64,000 nucleotides of DNA, from positions 124,001 through 188,000 of the forward strand of contig UQLX01000002.1 of assembly GCA_900541985.1 (NCBI GenBank), written 5' to 3'. The notes under the pieces were generated by a model. The model was not told the origin of the DNA. It was given only the letters and a program-made list of their open reading frames with translations, and ran no database searches. Position numbers and translations under genes: made by a program. Within the stretch, counting starts at the first letter, position 1, and each line of letters begins with the position of its first letter. Below, one piece after another: positions 34,189 through 41,552 of this stretch. The DNA comes from an uncultured Blautia sp. GTDB lineage: Bacteria > Bacillota > Clostridia > Lachnospirales > Lachnospiraceae.

Positions 34189-34983
34189 TCATCCGTTATA
34201 TGTCAGATTCCATCTTTCTGACAGCCGCAGTTCTTCTTTTGAAAGGCTGTAAAGTTCTTCTATATATGCCGGAGCCTCTTCTGCTGCCTGGTCAAAGTAT
34301 ACATGCAGCTCTCTCACCGGCATTTCCGCTTCCGGAACCGGATCCTTTCGCATAAAAAAGTCCAACACTGCCGCAGATCGTTTTTTTCCGAAAAATCCGG
34401 TAAGCACAGCTATGAGAAAGCGTCTTTTGCCTCCATTATCATAAACCATGGCATTGGTCAGAAATTTCATCATCCTAAGGGAAAAGAAAATATCTCTGGT
34501 GCTCAGCTGCGGAAACATTTTCCGTATCACTCTTGCATAGGAAACTCTGGGTACAATGCAGTCAGACGGATAATAATGATACGGATTCTTATTTGTTTCC
34601 AACATCAGAGTTCTGTCAAATTCTTTTTCCAGAAGTGTATGGGAAATCACCCTTGTCCGGGCCATTTCCTCTACAAAAGGATGACTGCGGCTGTCCAGAA
34701 GGTAGTGGCAGCCAAATCCAAGAAGATATGACAGCAGTTTTTCGTCTCCTCTGGCTCTTACAACGCTCATTCCTCTGCGAAAAAAGGACGCCGCCGGAAC
34801 ATCGTGCATTTCCACTCCCACACTGCTTACCGAAAGCTTTAAAAGATCGTAAAAAAATATATCCGGTCCGTGAAGCCCGATCCGGAACAGATTCCCGTTT
34901 TTCCGGATCACGTTCCGAATCTCCCGGGGAAGCTGCCTGTAAACTTTTTTTCCAAAAAGATCATGTGTATATGTCGTTGGCAT
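34189..34983 (-). CDS. Zinc-dependent phospholipase C family protein
   Basis: The 264-residue protein begins MPTTYTHDLFGKKVY and shows the pattern of the PF00882-like family: an early TH pair, GLHGPDIFFYDLL, and LGFGCHYLLDSRSHPFV with histidines and aspartates suited to bind zinc. No signal peptide is evident, so it is likely cytoplasmic and need not be a toxin-type phospholipase; many members in gut Clostridia have no tested substrate. It starts 16 bases after scpB, in the same transcript. Confidence 0.8.
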   Translation of the reverse strand: MPTTYTHDLFGKKVYRQLPREIRNVIRKNGNLFRIGLHGPDIFFYDLLKLSVSSVGVEMHDVPAASFFRRGMSVVRARGDEKLLSYLLGFGCHYLLDSRSHPFVEEMARTRVISHTLLEKEFDRTLMLETNKNPYHYYPSDCIVPRVSYARVIRKMFPQLSTRDIFFSLRMMKFLTNAMVYDNGGKRRFLIAVLTGFFGKKRSAAVLDFFMRKDPVPEAEMPVRELHVYFDQAAEEAPAYIEELYSLSKEELRLSERWNLTYNG

Positions 34984-34999
34984 GGCGTTCCTTCCTTTC

Positions 35000-35569
35000 C
35001 TATACGTCCAGCCTGAGCTGGATTTCCTCTTCTGCTTCTGCCTTAAAATCTTCCATCTGAACCGGATCCATTACAGGAAGCTCATCAATCGCCTGCACTC
35101 CGAAAGATCTCAGAAATTCCTCTGTAGTACCAAAAAGAATAGGTCTGCCCGGCGCGTCCAGTCTTCCAAGCTCCTTTACCAGCTCATATTCTACCAGCTT
35201 ATTTATCGCATGGTCGCATTTAACTCCGCGAATCTTTTCGATTTCTGCCTTTGTAACCGGCTGCTTATACGCAATGATCGACAGAGTTTCCAGCATCACG
35301 TCTGTAAGAGCCGGCTTCTGGGGATGCATGGCGATCTGGATCAGATTATCGTAATATTCTTTTTTTGTACACATCTGATAGGACTGTTCCAGTTCAATGA
35401 CCTGAATCCCTCTGTCCTCATCCTGATATCGTTCCATCATGTGATGGATCAGCTTTCTTGTTGTATTTTTGTCCTGACCGACAGCCTCGGCAATACGGGA
35501 AAGCTCAACAGAATCCCCCATCGCAAAAAGGATTGCCTCAATTGCTGCCTCTGTTTTTTTTATTTCCAT
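35000..35569 (-). CDS. scpB: Segregation and condensation protein B
   Basis: ScpB is a winged-helix subunit of the Smc-ScpAB chromosome condensin. The 189-residue protein starts EIKKTEAAIEAILFAMGD and has tandem winged helices with AYKQPVTKAEIEKIRGV and LVKELGRLDAPGRPILFGTT, all family signatures. The C-terminal tail is acidic. It follows scpA by 17 bases. Confidence 0.96.
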   Translation of the reverse strand: MEIKKTEAAIEAILFAMGDSVELSRIAEAVGQDKNTTRKLIHHMMERYQDEDRGIQVIELEQSYQMCTKKEYYDNLIQIAMHPQKPALTDVMLETLSIIAYKQPVTKAEIEKIRGVKCDHAINKLVEYELVKELGRLDAPGRPILFGTTEEFLRSFGVQAIDELPVMDPVQMEDFKAEAEEEIQLRLDV

Positions 35570-35586
35570 AAAACTCCTTATTCCCG

Positions 35587-36372
35587 TTATTCATCCGCAA
35601 ATTCCGTCAGATGTCTCCATGTCAGCGGATCTTCCTTTACCTGAACCTGGATATCATCAAACAGCTCTTCCTGTTCCACACAGACGTATCCCATTTTCAT
35701 CAGTTCCAGTATGGATAAAAAAGTCACGATCACCTGTATTCTGGATGTCTGTCCCTCCAGCAGGCTCCGAAAGCTGAAGTTCCTGTGAGATGCCGCATAG
35801 TCACGCATTTCCAGCATCTTGTCAGACAGACTGACTTCTTCTTTTTCTATAGTTCCGAATTTGCTGCGGATCGGATCCAGCTTGGATTCCTGTTTCTTCA
35901 GGATAGACTGATAGATCTGGTTAAGCTTTTCCAGTGTCAGAGATGAAAGAAGTTCCTGCGGATCCACCGGCTCCCGATATTTCAGCACCTCTCCCGGGAT
36001 TGTTGCTTTTTTGTAAAAAACTCCCGCGGCTCCGTCCAGCTTGTCTTTCAGCTCATAGGACATATACTTATACATTTTGTATTCCAGAAGCTTCTGTACC
36101 AGTTCCTCCCGGGGATCCTCCTCTTCTCCCTCTTCATTCACTTCTCTTGGAAGCAGCATTTTACACTTGATATCCAACAGGGTAGCCGCCATTACCAGGA
36201 ATTCACTCATCGTACCCAGATCCTCTGTTTCCATACCATGAATATATTCCATATACTGATCCGTGATCTCCACGATCGGAATATCATAAATATCAATTTT
36301 GTTTTTTTCAATGAGATGAAGAAGAAGATCCAAAGGACCTTCAAACACATTGATTTTAACGGGTATTGCCAT
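35587..36372 (-). CDS. scpA: Segregation and condensation protein A
   Basis: ScpA is the kleisin bridging the Smc heads. The 261-residue protein starts MAIPVKINVFEGPLDLLLHLIEKNKIDIYDIPI-type sequence (N-terminal Smc-contact domain), has an acidic linker (EEDPREELVQKLLEYK) and a C-terminal winged helix with VIVTFLSILELMKMG. ATG at 36372 is chosen over one 54 bases upstream: it matches the family start and has AGGAGA before it. It overlaps the preceding phosphoesterase gene by 17 bases. Confidence 0.96.
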   Translation of the reverse strand: MAIPVKINVFEGPLDLLLHLIEKNKIDIYDIPIVEITDQYMEYIHGMETEDLGTMSEFLVMAATLLDIKCKMLLPREVNEEGEEEDPREELVQKLLEYKMYKYMSYELKDKLDGAAGVFYKKATIPGEVLKYREPVDPQELLSSLTLEKLNQIYQSILKKQESKLDPIRSKFGTIEKEEVSLSDKMLEMRDYAASHRNFSFRSLLEGQTSRIQVIVTFLSILELMKMGYVCVEQEELFDDIQVQVKEDPLTWRHLTEFADE

Positions 36373-37198
36373 CTTGGATATTTTCTCCTGTTGTTTGTTT
36401 ATTTTCCGGAGGAGCCAGTTCTGCAAAGATCAGCTCCCGGGGATTATGGATACGAACAGGAACTGTATGCTCACCCAGTCCTGCGCTTACCAGCATATGA
36501 TGTCCGTTTTTGTGGAAATCCCCACAGCAGAATGGAGGAAGGAAAAGATACTGAGGGCAGGCAAGTCCGTAATGTTCGCTGAATCTCAGTACCCCTCCGT
36601 GATAATGCCCCGACAGGGTCAGATCCGCTCCCCATTCAAAATAGGCATTTCCATATTTGGGATTATGTGCCAAAAGCACAGATACTCCGCTTTCACTGGG
36701 ATTGCCCAGCAGTTTTCTGATATATTCCGCATCCGGATAGGGTGATTTTGGTTTTTTGTAATATTCAACAGGAAGCTCCAGTCCATAAAAAACAAAATCC
36801 GTCCCCTTCAGTCCTGTAATAACATGCTCGTTATGCAAAAAGCACACTCCGGCTCTGGTAAGCACATGCTCATATGCCAGATACTGCTTTTCCGTCCCGG
36901 GGTTCATGCGCATTTTATATTCATGATTTCCCATAGCGTAAAACACAGGAAATCTGTTTGCAAGTCTGCAGAAAAACCCGGTTACCGAAGCAGCAGTGGA
37001 GGGATCCGAGCTCACCACCATATCGCCTGCCACCAGAACCGCATCCGGCTCTGCTGTCTCTATCGCATGAAAAAGTTCCTGATTTTCATTGCCAAAAACA
37101 AGTCCATGAAGGTCTGCCAGAACTGCCAGGCGTACAATGTTTTTATTTTTTATCTTTTCTGTCTTAAACCGATATGTTTTTGTTCTGAATGTTTTCAT
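36356..37198 (-). CDS. Metallophosphoesterase (YkuE-like)
   Basis: The 280-residue protein shows calcineurin-like metal motifs in order: LADLHG, AGDMV (in place of GDxV/GDL), MGNHEYK, a histidine in LLAHNPKYG, and SGHYHGG. It lacks a signal peptide but begins with a basic KTFRTKTYRFKTEK stretch. Relatives such as YkuE are anchored or exported; this one seems cytosolic or peripherally bound. Substrate unknown. It lies between the MoeA-like gene and scpA, and its end overlaps scpA. Confidence 0.88.
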   Translation of the reverse strand: MKTFRTKTYRFKTEKIKNKNIVRLAVLADLHGLVFGNENQELFHAIETAEPDAVLVAGDMVVSSDPSTAASVTGFFCRLANRFPVFYAMGNHEYKMRMNPGTEKQYLAYEHVLTRAGVCFLHNEHVITGLKGTDFVFYGLELPVEYYKKPKSPYPDAEYIRKLLGNPSESGVSVLLAHNPKYGNAYFEWGADLTLSGHYHGGVLRFSEHYGLACPQYLFLPPFCCGDFHKNGHHMLVSAGLGEHTVPVRIHNPRELIFAELAPPENKQTTGENIQDGNTR

Positions 37199-37216
37199 TC
37201 TTCTCCTCTGGAAGCT

Positions 37217-38245
37217 TTATTTCCCGAAACCACAGTTGGGAAATATGCAGCTGCTGCAGTTCAGGCAAAGCCCTCCCTCTCCATATGCCGCAATTTCTTC
37301 GCTGCGGACCGGATCATCTGCCATCACTCTGGGCAGGATCAGATCAAACACCGTCCGTTTGGCATACATGACACAACCCGGAAGACCCAAAACCGGTATG
37401 TTTTTCCCGTTCTTTTTTATGTAAGCCAAAAGAAGCATCGCTCCGGGAAGCACAGGGGCTCCATAGCTTACAATCTCGGCTCCTGTATCCTTGATCGCAC
37501 CCGGTGTGCGGTCATCCGGATCCACGCTCATTCCGCCGCTGCAGACAACCATATCCGCCCCGGCTTCCACAAAGTCAAGTATATCCTGTGTGATCTGCTC
37601 CCGGACATCTCCCGGAAGTGTCTGCCCCATAATTTCACAGGGATATTCAGAAAGCTTATCTCGAAGGACCGGAGTAAACGTATCCTGGATCAAACCATTT
37701 TTCACCTCACTGCCTGTGGTAACGATCCCTACTTTTTTCTTATGGAACGGCAGAATGGAAAAAACAGGATCAGATCCCGCTTTCTGGACTGCACGATCCA
37801 TTTTTTCTTTTTCGATCACAAGAGGGATGATCCTGGTTCCCGCAATTTTATCCCCCTGATGCACCGGAAAATTTCCGTGCCTGGAAGCGATCATCATTTC
37901 ACCGAGACTGTTCACCGCCAGAAGCGCTTCTTTTCTGATTTTCAAAAGACCATCACAGTCTGCGATCAATTCGATCTTTCCTTCCTTTACATCGGTACCG
38001 TGCATATTTTCTCCTGCACAGATCTGGTACAGGATCTGCGCGCCTTCGTTTTCATGAAGGACGCCTTCCTGCTTTTCCCACACAAAAAGATGCTCTTTTC
38101 CTACAGACAAAAGCGCCGGAATGTCCTCTTCGCGAACTACATGACCCTTTTTAAAAAGAACTCCTTTTTTTTCATCTTTAATGATCTGCGTGATATCATG
38201 ACAAAGGACGTGCCCCACTGCATCTACTGTTCTGATTTCTTTCAT
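37217..38245 (-). CDS. MoeA-like molybdopterin-binding domain protein with Cys-rich tail
   Basis: The 342-residue protein has an N-terminal region of about 150 residues, then a MoCF/MogA-type domain with VGIVTTGSEVKNGLI, CSGGMSVDPDDRTPGAI and VLGLPGCVMYAKRTVFDL, which binds molybdopterin in MoeA and MogA. The last 17 residues form a cysteine cluster CLNCSSCIFPNCGFGK that could bind a metal or iron-sulfur cluster; typical MoeA lacks this. No other molybdenum-cofactor gene is in the window. ATG at 38245 follows AGAGGA by nine bases. It leads an operon with scpAB. Confidence 0.82.
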   Translation of the reverse strand: MKEIRTVDAVGHVLCHDITQIIKDEKKGVLFKKGHVVREEDIPALLSVGKEHLFVWEKQEGVLHENEGAQILYQICAGENMHGTDVKEGKIELIADCDGLLKIRKEALLAVNSLGEMMIASRHGNFPVHQGDKIAGTRIIPLVIEKEKMDRAVQKAGSDPVFSILPFHKKKVGIVTTGSEVKNGLIQDTFTPVLRDKLSEYPCEIMGQTLPGDVREQITQDILDFVEAGADMVVCSGGMSVDPDDRTPGAIKDTGAEIVSYGAPVLPGAMLLLAYIKKNGKNIPVLGLPGCVMYAKRTVFDLILPRVMADDPVRSEEIAAYGEGGLCLNCSSCIFPNCGFGK

Positions 38246-38280
38246 TTGTATCATTCCTCTCACATTATAGCTTTTGCTTA

Positions 38281-38326
38281 AATCCATTTGGATTCTATTA
38301 TACCTCTGAGTCTGCCCCCTTGTCAA
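38281..38326 (-). promoter_or_regulatory. Consensus sigma-A promoter of the MoeA-like/scpAB operon with inverted repeat at the start site
   Basis: Minus strand TTGACA (38321-38326), 18-bp spacer, TATAAT (38297-38302): both hexamers match consensus. An inverted repeat AATCCA-nn-TGGATT (38281-38294) covers the expected start near 38290 and may be an operator. Confidence 0.85.
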
Positions 38327-38351
38327 AAGAATTGTCTTTTTTCTGATTATC

Positions 38352-39533
38352 TCAAAAGCAGAATTCTCCTGCTGTAGATTTCAGGCAGTCCAGATAGCTG
38401 GCTTTCTTTACATTTTCTCCATATAAAACTGCAACCCGCCCAAGTTCTTTTCCATTCTGACTGCAGTAGATCAATTCTCCTGCCTTCTGTCCTTTTTTTA
38501 CGGGAGCCTCCACTTCTTCGGGAACAGCAAGCTTTTTCTCCGGACTTTCTACCACGGTTCCATCTGTACTCAGATATCGAAAACTGCCTTCATAAACAAG
38601 CGGAACCTGTTTCCGGACTCCCCGCTTCACTGTTAATTCAGGGAGCTTTCCCGGATCTGTATCTTCATAAAGACTGCATCGAGAAAATCCGTAATCCAAA
38701 AGTGCCGCTGTTTCCCTTACCCTTGTTTTGGAATCCGGCGCAGCCATTACCACAGCAATCAGGCGGATTCCGTTTCTTTTTGCTACTGCCGAAAGGCAGA
38801 ATCCGGCTTTGCTGGTACTTCCCGTCTTCAGTCCTACACAGCCTTTGTAGCTCCGTATCAGACGATTTGTATTGGAAAGGCCAAATTCCTTTGTTCCCTG
38901 CTTTGTTGTATGAGTGATCGTATCCATCCACACAGAAGAATATTCCAGTATCTGCGGGTATTTGTTTATCAGTTCTCTGCTCATCAGAGCAATATCATAG
39001 GGGGTTGTATAATGTTCATCCGAATCCGTCAGACCACAACAGTCTACAAAGTGTGTATGCTTCATCCCAAGCTCCTGCGCCCGGGTATTCATTCTTTTTA
39101 CAAATTCAGGTTCACTTCCGGCAATATGCTCTGCCATGGCTACGCTGGCATCATTTCCGGAAGCGATCACAATACATTTGATCATAGTCTCCACACTTTG
39201 TGTTTCTCCTTCCTCCAGAAAAACCTGAGAGCCTCCCATTGATTTTGCGTAAGCGCTTGTCGTGACCATATCCTCCGGTTTTATCTTGCCCTCCGCCATA
39301 TGGTCGTAAATCAGAAGCAATGTCATGATTTTTGTTACACTGGCCGGACATCTTCGGGTATCCATGTCCTTTTCAGCGATCACAGTTCCCGTTTCCGGTT
39401 CCATGAGAACATAAGCCGGAACAGAAAGAGACAGATGATCCTCATTTACTTCCGCCATCACCGGACTGCAGGGACACACCAGACTGACGAGGCACAGAAC
39501 CACACAAAAAAGGTTTTTCCATTTCAGAATCAT
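38352..39533 (-). CDS. D-alanyl-D-alanine carboxypeptidase (DacF-like), copy 2
   Basis: An exported S11 peptidase that trims peptidoglycan stem peptides. The 393-residue protein has a signal peptide ending near VMA-EVNED (residues 27/28), SxxK (PASVTKIM), SxN (ASGNDASVAMAEHIAGS), and KTG (LKTGSTSKAGFC), followed by a beta-rich C-terminal domain. It is paralogous to the gene at 32883-34082 by length and motif order. AGGAGG lies 6 bases before ATG. It stands downstream of cls but separated by about 70 bases. Confidence 0.93.
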   Translation of the reverse strand: MILKWKNLFCVVLCLVSLVCPCSPVMAEVNEDHLSLSVPAYVLMEPETGTVIAEKDMDTRRCPASVTKIMTLLLIYDHMAEGKIKPEDMVTTSAYAKSMGGSQVFLEEGETQSVETMIKCIVIASGNDASVAMAEHIAGSEPEFVKRMNTRAQELGMKHTHFVDCCGLTDSDEHYTTPYDIALMSRELINKYPQILEYSSVWMDTITHTTKQGTKEFGLSNTNRLIRSYKGCVGLKTGSTSKAGFCLSAVAKRNGIRLIAVVMAAPDSKTRVRETAALLDYGFSRCSLYEDTDPGKLPELTVKRGVRKQVPLVYEGSFRYLSTDGTVVESPEKKLAVPEEVEAPVKKGQKAGELIYCSQNGKELGRVAVLYGENVKKASYLDCLKSTAGEFCF

Positions 39534-39604
39534 AGAAAGCCTCCTGATAGAGCTGTTCTATACTATTCTAAATGAAAAAACCTTAAAATATGCCTGCTTT
39601 CCTT

Positions 39605-41167
39605 TTAAAGCAAAGGCGCAAATGCCCTCAGTATACTCTGAAACCCTCTGACAAAAATATTTCTGTTTTTACAAAAATCAATGCTGATAGGATCACAATA
39701 ATGCATTGTTTCAACAAAGTCATCCAGTATATCGCTGATCACAGGGTTTCTGTAGATCCAGACCCCGTCCTCAAAGTGCAGATACAGGCTGCGGTAATCC
39801 AGATTGATCGTACCCACTACCGCAATCTCATCATCACACACAAAAGATTTTGCATGAAGAAAGCCAGGCTGGTATTCATAGATCTTTACTCCAGCCTCGA
39901 TCAGCTGTTCATAATAAGACTGCGTAAGAAGAAACACCATTTTTTTGTCCGGTACACCGGGCGTCATAATCCGTACATCTACCCCGCCTTTTGCGGCAAG
40001 ACACAGAGCGGTCATCATCTCATTATCAATGATCAGATATGGGGTACAGATATAAACATATTTTTTTGCACGGTTTATGATATTCAGATAAATATTCTCA
40101 CCCAGCACCTCTCCGTCCAGGGGAGTGTCGCTGAAAGGCTGTACCAGACCGCTGCCGGGAAATTCTTCCGGGTGATACGCATGAGGAAAGAATTTTTTAT
40201 AATCAATGGGGTCCTGTATCCCATTGATCACATTCCACATATGAAGGAACATGATAGTCATGTTCCAGACAGCTTCTCCTCTCAGTACAACAGCCGTGTC
40301 CTTCCAGTGACCGAAACGTTCCCTTTGGTTAATATATTCGTCCGCCAGATTTATGCCGCCTGTAAAGCCGGTTTTTCCGTCGATCACACAGATTTTTCGA
40401 TGATCGCGGTTATTCTGGATAATATTAAGCATCGGGCGGAAAGGATTGAATACTCTGCATCTGATCCCCTTTTCCTCCAGAAACCGGTCGTATTTATGGG
40501 GCAGAGTAGTCAGACAGCCAAAGCCGTCATAGATCAGCCTTACATCTACTCCCTCTGCCGCTTTTCTTTCCAGAATGTCCAGGATTGTACGCCACATGAC
40601 ACCATCATTGATAATAAAGTACTCAATATATATATACTGTTCTGCCTGCTCCAGTTCCCTGACCAGGACAGGAAACATATCATCTCCTACCTGAAAGTAC
40701 TCTGCCTCTGTATGCTGATGAGCCGGAAAAGCAGAAAGCCGGCAGATATATTCTGACTGTACCGCCGCAGAAGGATCTTCCGCCTCCAGTCTCTCATAGA
40801 TTTCCGGATCCGCCTGCAGGTAAGGAATACTTTCTCTGCGTATTTTTTCATACTGGATCTGCATGTAGTCCGCAATACGGGACTGTCCAAAAAGCATGTA
40901 CAGTAAAAGTCCAAAAACAGGAAATGCCATGATCAGCATGGTCCATCCCAGCTTATAAGAAGGGTTGATCCTTTTGTTCAGAATCCAGAGCACAGCGATT
41001 AAACTGACCACTGTAATCGCCAGAGAAATATATTTGGAGTACTCCGCCAGTTTCCACACCAAAAGAAACAGCCAGATAAGCTGCAGAAGCATGGCAAGAA
41101 CCACATAGAAAATTCTGTTAAATAAAAGCTTCAGCACTTTTTTCAAAAACATGATGATATAACTCAT
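39605..41167 (-). CDS. cls: Cardiolipin synthase
   Basis: Cls joins two phosphatidylglycerol molecules to cardiolipin at the membrane. The 520-residue protein has two N-terminal membrane helices (about 15-35 and 45-65), a short connector, and two phospholipase D catalytic motifs: HRKICVIDGKTGFTGG and HAKSFVCDDEIAVVGTINLD, both with the HxK(x4)D pattern. The length matches long Firmicutes Cls. It starts 20 bases after the rpsU terminator, so its promoter must be very short, or it relies on read-through. Confidence 0.95.
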   Translation of the reverse strand: MSYIIMFLKKVLKLLFNRIFYVVLAMLLQLIWLFLLVWKLAEYSKYISLAITVVSLIAVLWILNKRINPSYKLGWTMLIMAFPVFGLLLYMLFGQSRIADYMQIQYEKIRRESIPYLQADPEIYERLEAEDPSAAVQSEYICRLSAFPAHQHTEAEYFQVGDDMFPVLVRELEQAEQYIYIEYFIINDGVMWRTILDILERKAAEGVDVRLIYDGFGCLTTLPHKYDRFLEEKGIRCRVFNPFRPMLNIIQNNRDHRKICVIDGKTGFTGGINLADEYINQRERFGHWKDTAVVLRGEAVWNMTIMFLHMWNVINGIQDPIDYKKFFPHAYHPEEFPGSGLVQPFSDTPLDGEVLGENIYLNIINRAKKYVYICTPYLIIDNEMMTALCLAAKGGVDVRIMTPGVPDKKMVFLLTQSYYEQLIEAGVKIYEYQPGFLHAKSFVCDDEIAVVGTINLDYRSLYLHFEDGVWIYRNPVISDILDDFVETMHYCDPISIDFCKNRNIFVRGFQSILRAFAPLL

Positions 41168-41184
41168 TCCAGCTCTCCAGATTT

Positions 41185-41218
41185 AAAAATCCCTGACAAT
41201 TAAATGTCAGGGATTTTT
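41185..41218. terminator. Strong terminator after rpsU
   Basis: Perfect 14-bp stem (41185-41198 with 41205-41218), AT-rich ends on both strands, directly downstream of rpsU. Confidence 0.92.
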
Positions 41219-41226
41219 GCGCACAA

Positions 41227-41403
41227 TTAATTATATTTACGTTTTCTTGCGGCTTCAGATTTTTTCTTACGACGAACGCTTGGTTTCTCGTAATGCTCTC
41301 TTTTGCGGATTTCCTGCTGGATACCTGCTTTTGCACAGCTTCTCTTGAATCTGCGAAGAGCGCTATCTAAAGTCTCGTTCTCTTTTACGATAACGTTTGA
41401 CAT
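41227..41403 (-). CDS. rpsU: 30S ribosomal protein S21
   Basis: S21 is a small, basic subunit protein near the anti-Shine-Dalgarno region of 16S rRNA. The 58-residue product starts MSNVIVKENETLDSALRRFK and ends in a basic KKKSEAARKRKYN. Longer in-frame starts are not real: ATG at 41403 has GGAGG upstream. It has its own promoter and terminator and an 8-bp hairpin directly before the ribosome-binding site. Confidence 0.97.
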   Translation of the reverse strand: MSNVIVKENETLDSALRRFKRSCAKAGIQQEIRKREHYEKPSVRRKKKSEAARKRKYN

Positions 41404-41425
41404 AGACTCACACCTAACCTCCCTC

Positions 41426-41454
41426 CAGTTGTAGATTGTGCTAAAATACAACTG
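41426..41454 (-). promoter_or_regulatory. Hairpin abutting the rpsU ribosome-binding site
   Basis: CAGTTGTA (41426-41433 complement) and its partner at 41447-41454 form an 8-bp stem in the leader; the SD GGAGGGAGG follows at once. Position suggests control of translation, but this is not proven. Confidence 0.4.
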
Positions 41455-41481
41455 TCTGGGTATTTTTCTTGCACGAGTTAT

Positions 41482-41511
41482 ATTATATATCATAGGCTCG
41501 ACTTTCGTCAA
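41482..41511 (-). promoter_or_regulatory. Promoter of rpsU
   Basis: Minus strand TTGACG (41506-41511), 18-bp spacer and TATAAT (41482-41487). Start near 41475, leaving a 70-base leader. Confidence 0.75.
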
Positions 41512-41552
41512 CAGCTTTTGGTTAATTTTGCAAAATATTTTTTTACTTTTCT

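Noticed and set aside
34122..34355. Hydrophobic 77-codon + strand frame
   Set aside because: Antisense to the PLC-like gene and lacks an SD; hydrophobicity arises from the complementary strand.
36824..38281. Long + strand open frame (485 codons) opposite the phosphoesterase and MoeA-like genes
   Set aside because: It is antisense to two genes with clear domains, its product is rich in Cys, His, Phe and Arg with no motif, and it has no ribosome-binding site.
39590..40756. 388-codon + strand frame opposite cls
   Set aside because: Antisense to a gene with both HxK(x4)D motifs; no domain or SD.
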